The notes under the pieces are model-generated. The model had not been told where the DNA came from. It saw only the letters and a program-made list of their open reading frames with translations, and ran no database searches. From contig CALMSN010000247.1 in NCBI GenBank assembly GCA_937872325.1, positions 1 to 44,389 of the forward strand: a DNA stretch of 44,389 nt, in the 5' to 3' direction. Origin of the DNA: an uncultured Xanthobacter sp. GTDB taxonomy: Bacteria; Pseudomonadota; Alphaproteobacteria; Rhizobiales; Xanthobacteraceae. The position numbers and the translations under genes are program-made. Below are positions 1 to 6,715 of the stretch, in pieces (the first letter of the stretch is position 1; the number at the start of each line of letters is the position of its first letter).

Positions 1-196
1 CGACATGCCTTCCGGGGGCGCGTGAGCGCGCGGGGATGGAGGGGCAAATGCCGGCGCGCGGAGCCGGGCTGTCCGGCCGAGCGAGGTGGGTGCCGATGAT
101 GGGGGATGACCGTCATGACCACCTTGCGAGGTGGCGGCCCTGCTCTGCAACAGGCGGCATTTGCGGGGAGCAAGGGGAAAGTCCCCTTGGCTCCCC
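1..196. repeat. Leader repeat, copy 1 (partner at 6113-6310)
   Basis: This stretch aligns along nearly its whole length with 6113-6310. The first 33 bases are almost identical, from CGACATGCCTTCC through the GCGCG-TGA-GCGCGC segment, and both copies end in a GGGGAAAGTC-type block. I estimate about 75% identity by eye. Copy 2 is the leader of the minus-strand ParB-like gene and lies just before a toxin-antitoxin pair. Copy 1 also lies just before a toxin-antitoxin pair. By analogy another minus-strand gene may start left of the window. No coding sequence is credible here. Positions 197-338 hold nothing recognisable. Confidence 0.75.
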
Positions 197-338
197 CGAG
201 GATCGGCAAGGCTCCGGCCGCGGCCGATCAGGACAAAGGGAGCGCAGCTCGCCATACTCGATGCTGGCTGTGGGAACCTTCGTTAGCCCGGTCGATGGCC
301 GTCCGCTCTCGCAATCGTCGCGGAGACGAGTTATATAG

Positions 339-359
339 ATCGAAATTCAATATCGAAAT
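339..359 (+). promoter_or_regulatory. Direct repeat, candidate antitoxin operator
   Basis: Two exact copies of ATCGAAAT lie at 339-346 and 352-359, 13 bp apart, in an AT-rich patch about 40 bp before the antitoxin start. Phd/YefM antitoxins usually autoregulate by binding repeats in their own promoter. The operator role is inferred from position and repetition. Confidence 0.5.
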
Positions 360-397
360 CGGACCTGATTTTGATGCCGTTATTCGAGGACGAGGCC

Positions 398-643
398 ATG
401 CAGCGCGTGGAAGCCGAAATCGCCGTCAGCGTCTCCGACCTGAAGAAGAACCCGACCGCCATCGTCGACGGCGCGCGGGGCAGCGCGGTCGCGATCCTGA
501 ACCACAACCGGGTCATGGCCTATATGGTACCGGCCGATACCTATGAGGCGATGATGGACGCGCTCGACGATCAGGCGCTCGTCGAAATCGCCAAGGCGCG
601 CGCGAACGAGAAGGGTGTGCCGGTCAGCCTCGATGACCTATAG
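398..643 (+). CDS. Phd/YefM-type antitoxin
   Basis: This is a small protein of 81 residues. It has the Phd/YefM layout: an N-terminal DNA-binding region (AEIAVSVSDLKKNP) followed by the typical AVAILNHNRVMAYMVPADTYEAM segment, then an acidic helical tail that would bind the toxin. The ATG at 398 is preferred because GAGGA ends 7 bases before it. An upstream in-frame TTG/ATG at 371/374 would add nine residues and lacks a good ribosome site. The toxin start overlaps this stop by 11 bases, which implies translational coupling. The pair should act as a type II toxin-antitoxin module that stabilises the island. The family call is firm; the exact partner class comes from the neighbour. Confidence 0.88.
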   Translation: MQRVEAEIAVSVSDLKKNPTAIVDGARGSAVAILNHNRVMAYMVPADTYEAMMDALDDQALVEIAKARANEKGVPVSLDDL

Positions 644-917
644 GCTGGAGTTCCTGCCCTCCGCGCGCAAGGAATGGGACAAGCTCGGCGCGACGCTGCG
701 CGAGCAATTCAAGAAGAAGCTGGCGGAGCGCGCGAGCCAACCGCATGTGCAGGCCGACGCGCTGCGCGGCATGCCGGATCATTACAAGATCAAGCTGCGC
801 TCGGCCGGTTATCGGCTGGTCTATCGCGTTGAGGATGAAAGGGTCACGGTGGTCGTCGTCGCCGTGGGGAAGCGCGAGCGTTCCGAGGTGTATGAGGCGG
901 CGAAAAAGCGCCGTTAG
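633..917 (+). CDS. RelE/ParE-superfamily toxin
   Basis: This 94-residue basic protein starts MTYRLEFLPSARKEWDKLG and contains LRGMPDHYKIKLRSAGYRLVYRV, followed by a VVVVAVGKRERSEVY strand. That is the RelE fold signature: the L-R-G...Y-K-I-K-L-R...Y-R-L-V-Y pattern and the G-K-R-E...V-Y end. RelE toxins cut mRNA on the ribosome, while ParE relatives poison gyrase. The K/R-rich core and conserved arginines favour the RelE side. It overlaps the antitoxin by 11 bases and would be made from the same mRNA. It appears full length with no lost motif. Confidence 0.9.
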   Translation: MTYRLEFLPSARKEWDKLGATLREQFKKKLAERASQPHVQADALRGMPDHYKIKLRSAGYRLVYRVEDERVTVVVVAVGKRERSEVYEAAKKRR

Positions 918-997
918 GACGCTTCACAGCCGATCAGGGCAAAGGGAGCACGGCTCGCCGTATTTCCTTCGGGCGGCGGCGGACATGAACATGGCGA

Positions 998-1017
998 AGC
1001 CCCGCTTTCGCGGGGCT
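998..1017. terminator. Stem-loop between convergent genes
   Basis: AGCCCCGC and GCGGGGCT form a perfect 8-bp stem around a TTTC loop. It lies between the toxin stop (917) and the DUF736 stop (1037), where it could end transcription from both sides. There is no clear T tract. A diverged inverted copy of this hairpin follows the DUF736 relic at 1985-2005. Confidence 0.55.
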
Positions 1018-1036
1018 CCCCCTGTGGCGGCCGGTG

Positions 1037-1348
1037 TCACTCGGCGGCGCGGCGGGACCAGATGAGTGCGAACTCACCCTCAGTCTCCGTCTCGACCAGG
1101 CTCGCATAGATCGGAGCCGGGAATGATGGATCGTCCAGCTTGACGGAGTGGTAGTCGCGGCCCTCGCGCGAGGTCTTCTTCCACGCCGCTCCGAACTCGG
1201 TGGCACCGGAGAAGATGCGGAAGTCCGGCCCCTTCTCGTTGTCGCCTTCGGCGGGGACGAATTCGACCGCTTTGACGTTGAGGCTCAGGGTCTTGACCGC
1301 GCCCTTGAAGCCCTTAGCGGTGGCGGTGAAAGTGCCGATGGTGGCCAT
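1037..1348 (-). CDS. DUF736 family protein
   Basis: This protein has 103 residues. It begins [18 protein letters not shown] and contains the family hallmarks [44 protein letters not shown] and FALIWSR. DUF736 proteins are small proteins of unknown biochemical role. They are very common on plasmids and integrative elements of Alphaproteobacteria, often beside ParB-like and DUF2958 genes, as here. The start at 1348 follows AAGGAA about eight bases upstream; longer in-frame versions lack family similarity. A degraded second copy faces it at 1626-1965. The family is certain; the function is unknown. Confidence 0.93.
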   Translation of the reverse strand: MATIGTFTATAKGFKGAVKTLSLNVKAVEFVPAEGDNEKGPDFRIFSGATEFGAAWKKTSREGRDYHSVKLDDPSFPAPIYASLVETETEGEFALIWSRRAAE

Positions 1349-1625
1349 TGCGGTGGTTCCTTCTGCTGACTGGGCCGCGCCCATCGCGGCCTCGATGGGG
1401 GTCGGCAGACCGGGGACGATCGGCCCGCAACATCCGGCGAGGACTTTTTCGCTTCGCGGTGCAAAGCCGGCCCTGGCCGGCGGCGGGAAAAAGCCGCAGG
1501 CGGCGTGTTGCGGGTTCAAGATCGAGGTGACGCCCGCGTCGCCGGTCTTCGGTCAGACCCCTGCCTATCGAGGACGTGATGGACGTGGCTTGAGACAGCT
1601 GGACCGGAGGAATCGCCCGATAGCT
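1349..1625. other. Long GC-rich leader of DUF736
   Basis: This is a non-coding gap between the intact DUF736 gene and its relic. It holds the 13-mer GCCGCAGGCGGCG at 1494-1506, which recurs exactly at 3896-3908 and 6262-6274, each time upstream of a minus-strand island gene. Read on the minus strand it gives a short GCCGC-CT-GCGGC stem followed by five T residues, which resembles an attenuator. The role is inferred. Confidence 0.4.
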
Positions 1626-1965
1626 GGAGTCGGAACGACGCTTTCACCGCCAAGGGCTTCTCCGAAAGGGCCGGACAGGCCCTCAGCCTCACCGGCGGGG
1701 CGAAGTGATCGGTTCTCCCTGACGATCGGCCGGCGACAATGAGAGCGGGCTGAACCCTCTCGACTCCTTGCCTGCCAACGAGTTCGGGGCGGCGTGCAAG
1801 AAACGACATTGCTCCCGTGCAGGGCCGTGGCTGCCTCGCCTCCTCAAGTGCCCGGACGATACGGGCTTTCCCGGCTCCGTTCGATGCAATGCGGGCACGG
1901 TCGAGACCGACATCGGAGGGCAAGATCGTCCTCATCCCCTCCCGCCATCCCGATTTGCCGAGTGA
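1626..1965 (+). pseudogene. Decayed DUF736 gene
   Basis: Much of this stretch lines up base by base with the intact DUF736 gene on the opposite strand. The matches are CTTTCACCGCC-AAGGGCTTC near the 5' end, GCCAACGAGTTCGG and GGCGGCGTGCAAGAA in the middle, CCCGGCTCCG further on, and a shared GCCGAGTGA at the stop. In the 3' half the translation still shows NEFGAACKK and ends SRFAE before the stop at 1963-1965. Frameshifts and internal stops destroy the rest. The two DUF736 copies lie head to head about 280 bp apart. This one is clearly non-functional. Confidence 0.82.
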
Positions 1966-2198
1966 CGCCGGCCGTCACAGGGGGAGCCCCGCGAAAGCGG
2001 GAGCTTCATCGTGGGAAATGCCCGCCGTCGCTGCCCCTTGCGTCAGGGATCGTTACCGAAGGCGAAGACCCGCAAGGGGCTTCGGAAGCCACCGCAGGAG
2101 GCGCGTAGAGCCCGGCCCGAAGGGCGACGCCTAGCATCTCAGAAATATAGGAGGTGAGAATGTGTTAGCGTTGTAAAAATTGCACTGATGTTCGACCG
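1966..2198. other. Non-coding relic and structured GC-rich stretch
   Basis: Positions 1966-2012 are a diverged inverted copy of the DUF736 downstream hairpin region (990-1036). Next comes a GC-rich stretch with short hairpins, such as GGCTTCGGAAGCC near 2080. A strong Shine-Dalgarno, TAGGAGGTGA, lies at 2148-2157, but the ATG that follows at 2160 runs into a stop after two codons. No gene is supported. Confidence 0.45.
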
Positions 2199-2465
2199 TC
2201 ACGTCTTTCGCTTCGCTTTGCGCTTCGTCGCAATTGCAGATACTTCGCGGATGACGTCATGGGGATCGAAGCCGATCGTTTCGGCCAGCTCAAGGAACTC
2301 GACGACATCGATGCGACGGCCGCCGGATTCGATGGCGGCAACGACGGACTGGTATCGGCCGAGCGCTTCGGCCAGATCGGACTGGCTCATGCCAGCTTCC
2401 CGGCGCTTGTCGACGATGATCTGAACCAGACGCATATGCCTTGGCGAGCGAAGCGTTTTTTGCAT
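2199..2465 (-). CDS. XRE-family helix-turn-helix regulator
   Basis: This 88-residue protein consists mostly of one Cro/C1-type DNA-binding domain. MSQSDLAEALGRYQSVVAAIESG forms the recognition helices at about residues 26-48, followed by RRIDVVEFLELAETIGFDP. The tail is strongly basic (KRKAKRKT). It diverges from the PAS-like gene across 95 bp that contain two inverted repeats, so it may repress itself and its neighbour. Small XRE proteins often control excision or transfer genes on integrative elements. The start is uncertain: ATG at 2465 or at 2435 would both work, and each is preceded by the same GGCAT context. Confidence 0.85.
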   Translation of the reverse strand: MQKTLRSPRHMRLVQIIVDKRREAGMSQSDLAEALGRYQSVVAAIESGGRRIDVVEFLELAETIGFDPHDVIREVSAIATKRKAKRKT

Positions 2466-2470
2466 ATGCC

Positions 2471-2537
2471 CTGCCGGTCATTGACGAAACCGGCAGATCA
2501 ATTAAACCGAAATACAGATAACCAGAAAATCTGGTTA
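2471..2537. promoter_or_regulatory. Two inverted repeats in divergent promoter
   Basis: CTGCCGGT (2471-2478) and ACCGGCAG (2489-2496) are perfect arms with a 10-bp spacer. TAACCAG (2519-2525) and CTGGTTA (2531-2537) are perfect arms with a 5-bp spacer. Both lie between the divergent XRE and PAS-like genes and are natural candidate operators for the XRE protein. They differ in sequence, so only one may be its site. Confidence 0.5.
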
Positions 2538-2560
2538 GCCTTGGCACGACGGATTCCGGT

Positions 2561-2998
2561 ATGGATTCTCGATTGTTGGCGGACCGACATCCAGCGCTAG
2601 GTCAGCTTTATCGCGTCTGGCTTGCGCGCGGTGAAGGCGCGGCCATGCCGCTGGCTGGGAATATCACCGAGCGTCTGGCCGATCTGGATGATGTGATCGT
2701 CGTGATCCGACGCCCGGCCGAATCGGATGAGACGCTGAGGATCGAGCGCAGTGGCAAGGATGTCGACCGGCTCTATGGAGTTGCTTTGGCCGGCGAGCTG
2801 GTCGGCCGGCTCACGCCGTCGAGCGCGGATGCGGACAATGAGGCGGCCATCGTTCTCGCATCCGGGCGTACGCTGATGATGGAAGACCAGGTGCAGCTTC
2901 CGGGTGGGTCTGCGCGCATCGTCCGGCTCTATTTGCCATTTGCCGACGAGGCCGGTGCTGTGGCGGGCGCTGTGGTCGGCATCGTCAAGGCCGCCTGA
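2561..2998 (+). CDS. PAS_5-like domain protein
   Basis: This protein has 145 residues. HPALGQLYRVWLARGEGAAM near the N-terminus matches the start of the alphaproteobacterial PAS_5 family, whose members begin with H-P-x-L-x-x-L-Y-x-x-W. The C-terminal RIVRLYLPFADEAGAVAG matches the final PAS strands. The middle (LYGVALAGELVGRLTP) fits the ligand-pocket region. PAS_5 proteins are mostly uncharacterised and may sense a small molecule. It diverges from the XRE gene. Its stop codon lies inside a 15-bp-stem hairpin. The family call is tentative; the reading frame is well supported. Confidence 0.7.
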   Translation: MDSRLLADRHPALGQLYRVWLARGEGAAMPLAGNITERLADLDDVIVVIRRPAESDETLRIERSGKDVDRLYGVALAGELVGRLTPSSADADNEAAIVLASGRTLMMEDQVQLPGGSARIVRLYLPFADEAGAVAGAVVGIVKAA

Positions 2999-3024
2999 AA
3001 TCCGCAAGAGCGGATTTCAGGCGG
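2991..3024 (+). terminator. Long perfect stem-loop over the stop codon
   Basis: CCGCCTGAAATCCGC (2991-3005) pairs perfectly over 15 bp with 3010-3024 around an AAGA loop. The stem contains the TGA of the PAS-like gene (2996-2998). It may act as a terminator, though no T tract follows, or protect the 3' end. It also sits between two convergent genes. Confidence 0.6.
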
Positions 3025-3093
3025 CGGAGCGATCATCATTGCAACCATTAGGCATCGGGCGTGTCTGTAGTGACGCCACGCCGGACTCTGGCT

Positions 3094-3465
3094 TCAGATC
3101 ACGATCATGCCAGCATGGCGGGCAAGCTTGGCGTAGGTGCTGAGCCGATGCTCGGCCTTGAAATACAGGTCGCGTTCGACCGGTAGGCCGAGCTTGCCGC
3201 GCGCATCCTCGATCTCGGACAACATGGCGTAGCCGAGTTCGGGACCGCCAAGGCCGAGGTCCATCAAGCCGAACAGCCGCAAGTCGCCATCCTCGGGATA
3301 GGCTTCGGTGATGAGCCATGTGGCTCCGGCGTCGGGGGTGAACAGCTTGACGACCGGGAACGGATCGAAGCCGTCGCATTCCTCGCTGACGCGACCGTTG
3401 TCGATGAGCTGGTCGCGCAGGCCGTCGGGGATCAGCGGCTCGGTGCGGGGGAAACGCAAGGTCAT
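3094..3465 (-). CDS. DUF2958 family protein
   Basis: This 123-residue protein starts MTLRFPRTEPLIPDGLRDQL and contains FDPFPVVKLFTPDAGATWLITE, then DLRLFGLMDLGLGGPELGY and LPVERDLYFKAEHRLSTYA, all typical of DUF2958. The family is common on plasmids and integrative elements and has no established function. The ATG at 3465 follows AGGAGA at good spacing. It overlaps the preceding gene's stop by four bases (ATGA), so the two are probably translated together. Longer frames upstream are read-through of the neighbouring gene. Confidence 0.92.
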   Translation of the reverse strand: MTLRFPRTEPLIPDGLRDQLIDNGRVSEECDGFDPFPVVKLFTPDAGATWLITEAYPEDGDLRLFGLMDLGLGGPELGYAMLSEIEDARGKLGLPVERDLYFKAEHRLSTYAKLARHAGMIVI

Positions 3466-3800
3466 GACGCCATCTCCTGCGCTGCCGCGTTGATTCCGTG
3501 GCGCAGACGGCAAGCGGCGATGGCGCCGGCCTGCCGCGCCAGCTTGCGGGCGAGCGCCTCGATCTCGCCACGCCGCTCGAAGTGGAGAACGGCGAGCATC
3601 TCTTGATACCGACGCTCGTCGGCGCGGTTCCATCGGGAGGTCGCGCGTCCGAAGCGCCGGGTTTGGACATGGCTGCTCATGGCGATGCGCTCGGCGCGGG
3701 CGGCGATCTGACGTTCGATGATGGCAAGGTGGCGCTCGGTCTCCGCGCGCGCTGCCTCCATGCGGGCCAGCATGACCCGCTGCTCGCTCTCAGTTTTCAT
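3462..3800 (-). CDS. Small helical protein of unknown function
   Basis: I do not recognise this 112-residue protein. It is highly charged and rich in Ala, Arg and Glu. MLARMEAARAETERHLAIIE and GEIEALARKLARQAGAIA look like two long amphipathic helices, possibly coiled coils. It has no signal peptide, membrane segment or cysteines. It lies downstream of the ParB-like gene in the same direction and overlaps the DUF2958 start by four bases, so it belongs to the same island operon. Its codon pattern and tight coupling make it a real gene. Confidence 0.72.
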   Translation of the reverse strand: MKTESEQRVMLARMEAARAETERHLAIIERQIAARAERIAMSSHVQTRRFGRATSRWNRADERRYQEMLAVLHFERRGEIEALARKLARQAGAIAACRLRHGINAAAQEMAS

Positions 3801-3834
3801 GGGTTTGGTTCCTGGTGTCGGGCTGTCGAGGTCA

Positions 3835-3908
3835 CCGGCCGCGCCGAACCGGCGCGGCCGGAAAATTGCTCGGTGCTGTCGGGCGGCTGGCCGAAGCCGC
3901 AGGCGGCG
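3835..3908. other. Intergenic hairpin and repeated leader motif
   Basis: CCGGCCGCGCC (3835-3845) and GGCGCGGCCGG (3851-3861) form an 11-bp perfect stem with a GAACC loop, in the 123-bp gap between the ParB-like gene and the next gene of the operon. The 13-mer GCCGCAGGCGGCG follows at 3896-3908. The stem may terminate transcription partly or process the operon mRNA. Confidence 0.5.
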
Positions 3909-3923
3909 GCTCCGGCCGTGGGC

Positions 3924-6071
3924 TCACTCGGCGGCGTGGTCGAAGGCTCCGCCGTCCCCGCCCGTACCGGCGGCGGCTTCCGGTGCGTCCAGCCAAGCCG
4001 GGTGCTCCGTGCGCAGGAGCGACGGGAGCCAGCCGGTGGCAGCGACAAGCTGCTCGGCGGCTTCCGCCATGGGCTGCTTCTTCAGGCCGGTGATGCGGTC
4101 GGCGGCCTCGTCGCTGACGGCCTCCCGCACGGCGGCGACAATGTGCGCCTTGGTGACGCGACTGAGGTAGCTCCGCGCCGTGGGCGTCCAATGCGCCGTC
4201 ATGTCGAGGGCGAGCCCCGTCGCCAGCCTGTCGGCGGTCTCGTGGGCGCGCGGCTTGCGCTCCCAAGGCTGCTTCACCGCATTGACGGTGAGCGAGGCGC
4301 AATGCGCGAACAGCGCCAGCACGCTCGCCTGATCCAGCGCGGCGATGAAGCCCCACAGGTCCGCCACGTCGCGCGGCATATCCGCCTGCCAGCCGGCATG
4401 CCGATCCGCCAGAGCCTTCGCCGGGGCCGTGTCCTCGATGCCGTCCGCATGGCTCGCAAGGTGCGGGCTGCTCGGGCGGATTTCGAGGCAGGCGGCTTCC
4501 GAGCCGCGATAGAAGGTCTGCGCGGCGAGCGCATGGGTGACGGCGATCAACGCCATGTCCGGCTGCTCGCCAAGGGCGAGACGCAGGCCGAGCGTGCGGT
4601 GGGCCGTGAGGTCGCGCACGAGAAGGTCGGACAGCGGCTTGCCCGCATCCCCGGCGTCCTCGTCCTCCGTGTCGAGGGCGGAGACATGGTTCCCGTCCTC
4701 GATGATCTCTCCATCCTCGGTGACGCGAACGCCATCGCTCACGGCGTCGCCGGTCTCGGCTTCCGTCTCCGGCGCTTCGTCTTCGGGACGGACGAAGCCG
4801 CGCTCGATGCGAGCGCTCCCGTCATGGGCGAGCACGACGAAGACGCCGCCGCGCGCGATGTCGTCGGAATCATAGGCGCGCCGCAGCGCGTCGACGCGCT
4901 CCATTTCCGCCTCAAGCTCCCCGAACCGCTCGTCCGCCTGCGGGGGAAGCTCGTCCGCACCGTCCCATTCCTCCGACAGGCGGTTGTATTCCTCCTGCGC
5001 GGCGGCATAGGCGGCTTCCTCGGCCTCGGGCAGGTCCACCGGCTGCGGATAGGCGCGGCGCATGCCGTTGCCGTGCGGGTAGTCGATATGGACCGCAACC
5101 CACTTCCAGCCTTCCGCAGCCTGAATGGCGGCGGCGGTGCCTTCCAGCTTCTCGCTGACGAGCCGGTCCAGCAGCGCGGTGTCCTCGAAGAAGCCGCCGC
5201 GATCCTCCGTGAACAGGTCGCGCAGGATGGTGCCGCCCGCCTCGGCGTAGGCCTCCGGGCCGATGAAGACCGCGCGGCGATCCGTGGCGGCCACGTTGCC
5301 CTTGGTCAGGTCACGGCGGATGATCCATGGCTCGCGGTTGTGGGACAGGTTCGCGAAAACCTGCTCCTGCCGGGCGTGATCCTCGGTGATGGCGAAGGCC
5401 ATCAACTGGTCGAGGTTCAAGCCGCCGTCGCGGTAGACCTGCAGCAGCTTGGGGCTGACCGCGCCGAGCCGCAGGCGCTGGCGCACCACCTGCGCGGTGA
5501 CGCCGAAGCGGGCGGCGATATCCTCGGCGCCCCATCCGCGATGTTCCGCAAGCTCGCGGAACGCCTCGAACTGGTCGGCCGGGTGCATCGCCTCGCGGGT
5601 GACGTTCTCGTCAAGGCTGATCTCGTGCGGGTCGTTCACGGTGTCGATGACGCAGCGCACCGGCTCGGTCTTTTTGATCTCCTTGCGCTTGGCGCGCAGA
5701 AGCAGGGCGAGCCTGCGGCCTTCCCCGACCGTCACGAAATAGCTGCCGGTCGGCTCGCCCGCCGCATCAAGCTCGGGTTCCACGATGAGGTTTTGCAGCA
5801 TGCCCTTGACGGCGATGCTGGCGGCCAGCGCCTCGATGGTCGCTTCGCTGTGTGGGGTCTTCCGCGCATTGCGCGGCGACTTCTTCAACTTGTTGAGTGG
5901 AATGAAATCCGCCGCGCCGCTCGCGGCCACCGCCACAGCCTCCGCCTCCGGCGCGGGCAGCGCGCCGACGATTTCCGTCGCCGCTTCCCCGACGCTACGG
6001 ACTTCCGCATCCGCAACCTGATCCGCCATCGTCTCGGTGACAGCCTTCGCTTTCTTCGATGTCCTGGCCAT
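3924..6071 (-). CDS. Large ParB/RepB/Spo0J-like protein
   Basis: This protein has 715 residues, much longer than a chromosomal ParB (about 300). An Ala-rich head precedes a ParB N-terminal domain at about 55-160: FIPLNKLKKSPRNARK, then GEGRR (116-120) in place of the GERR box, and ENVTRE (155-160). A helix-turn-helix follows at about 181-203 (AEDIAARFGVTAQVVRQRL). The remaining 450 residues are acidic in the middle and have no domain I can name. Such long ParB-like proteins are typical island or plasmid genes. No ParA is in the window, so a role in segregation is unproven; gene regulation or nuclease activity are alternatives. Start: ATG 6071 after GGAGAAAGGA. Confidence 0.88.
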   Translation of the reverse strand: MARTSKKAKAVTETMADQVADAEVRSVGEAATEIVGALPAPEAEAVAVAASGAADFIPLNKLKKSPRNARKTPHSEATIEALAASIAVKGMLQNLIVEPELDAAGEPTGSYFVTVGEGRRLALLLRAKRKEIKKTEPVRCVIDTVNDPHEISLDENVTREAMHPADQFEAFRELAEHRGWGAEDIAARFGVTAQVVRQRLRLGAVSPKLLQVYRDGGLNLDQLMAFAITEDHARQEQVFANLSHNREPWIIRRDLTKGNVAATDRRAVFIGPEAYAEAGGTILRDLFTEDRGGFFEDTALLDRLVSEKLEGTAAAIQAAEGWKWVAVHIDYPHGNGMRRAYPQPVDLPEAEEAAYAAAQEEYNRLSEEWDGADELPPQADERFGELEAEMERVDALRRAYDSDDIARGGVFVVLAHDGSARIERGFVRPEDEAPETEAETGDAVSDGVRVTEDGEIIEDGNHVSALDTEDEDAGDAGKPLSDLLVRDLTAHRTLGLRLALGEQPDMALIAVTHALAAQTFYRGSEAACLEIRPSSPHLASHADGIEDTAPAKALADRHAGWQADMPRDVADLWGFIAALDQASVLALFAHCASLTVNAVKQPWERKPRAHETADRLATGLALDMTAHWTPTARSYLSRVTKAHIVAAVREAVSDEAADRITGLKKQPMAEAAEQLVAATGWLPSLLRTEHPAWLDAPEAAAGTGGDGGAFDHAAE

Positions 6072-6098
6072 TGTTCCGATCCTTTCTCCGTAAATGCC

Positions 6099-6310
6099 GA
6101 AGGCATGTCCCTCGACATGCCTTCCGGGGGCGCGTGAGCGCGCGGGAGTGAGGGGGGCCAATGCCGGCGAGCTGAGTTGGGCTGCGCGGCGAGCGAGACG
6201 GATCGGTTTCGTTGAGATGGTGATTGGCATGCGCCGCCTTGCGAGCGGGCGGCCCCGCTCTGCCGCAGGCGGCGTTGGCGGGGGAGCGAGGGGAAAGTCT
6301 CCTCGCTCCC
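6099..6310. repeat. Leader repeat, copy 2, with palindrome
   Basis: This region lies between the ParB-like gene and the DUF1778 antitoxin, which diverge from it. GAAGGCATGTC (6099-6109) and GACATGCCTTC (6114-6124) are perfect 11-bp arms around CCTC. From 6113 it repeats positions 1-196 of the window, whose first bases are the right half of the same palindrome. It also contains the 13-mer GCCGCAGGCGGCG at 6262-6274. It is probably a promoter and leader unit copied within the island. Confidence 0.7.
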
Positions 6311-6348
6311 CATATCAGGCTGTGGGATCGGAATCGGGACGAAATGTA

Positions 6349-6397
6349 TTGACATTGTAATGGCGAATCTTCAATGTCCGGCTCCTGAAATAGGAGC
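6349..6397 (+). promoter_or_regulatory. Antitoxin promoter, operator and RBS hairpin
   Basis: TTGACA (6349-6354) is a consensus -35 element. GACATTG (6351-6357) and CAATGTC (6372-6378) form an inverted repeat overlapping it, a plausible ribbon-helix-helix operator. GCTCCT (6381-6386) and AGGAGC (6392-6397) form a stem with a GAAAT loop that buries the AGGAG ribosome site of the antitoxin start at 6404. This suggests control of both transcription and translation. Confidence 0.55.
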
Positions 6398-6403
6398 GTT
6401 CCG

Positions 6404-6715
6404 ATGGTGCAATCAGCCCGCTCGGAGAGTGGCCGCAAACGTGATGCTGCTCGGAAAGATGATCTCATTCAGATCCGCGCCTCGGCGGGGACGAAGGCGA
6501 TCCTAAGTCGGGCCGCGAGCTTGCGCGGACAGAAGCTGTCGGAATTCATGCTGGACAGCGCCCGTCGGGAAGCGGAGGAAGCCATTCTCGACCAGCGCAG
6601 CTTCTTTCTTGATGATGCGGCGCATGTGGCCTTCCTCGCCCTGCTCGATGCTCCGGCCAAGCCGGCCGAGGAACTTCGTACGCGGATGAAGCGCAAGCCC
6701 GTCTGGGAACGTTGA
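6404..6715 (+). CDS. DUF1778 ribbon-helix-helix antitoxin
   Basis: This 103-residue protein contains KDDLIQIRASAGTKAILSRA and RGQKLSEFMLDSARREAEE, the ribbon-helix-helix region of DUF1778 (TacA-type) antitoxins. The C-terminal half, with FFLDDAAHVAFLALLDAPAKP, is the toxin-wrapping tail typical of the family (F...L-D...L-L-D-x-P). Its partner is the GNAT toxin immediately downstream; the stop and start overlap as TGATG. It should bind its own promoter together with the toxin. Confidence 0.92.
   Translation: MVQSARSESGRKRDAARKDDLIQIRASAGTKAILSRAASLRGQKLSEFMLDSARREAEEAILDQRSFFLDDAAHVAFLALLDAPAKPAEELRTRMKRKPVWER

Noticed and set aside
2148-2168. Small gene after a strong Shine-Dalgarno
   Set aside because: The ATG at 2160 is followed by a stop after two codons; it is at best the remnant of a lost gene.
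3498-6137. 879-codon open frame on the plus strand
   Set aside because: It is the antisense shadow of the ParB-like gene. The translation is Arg/Gly-rich and low in complexity with no family motif.
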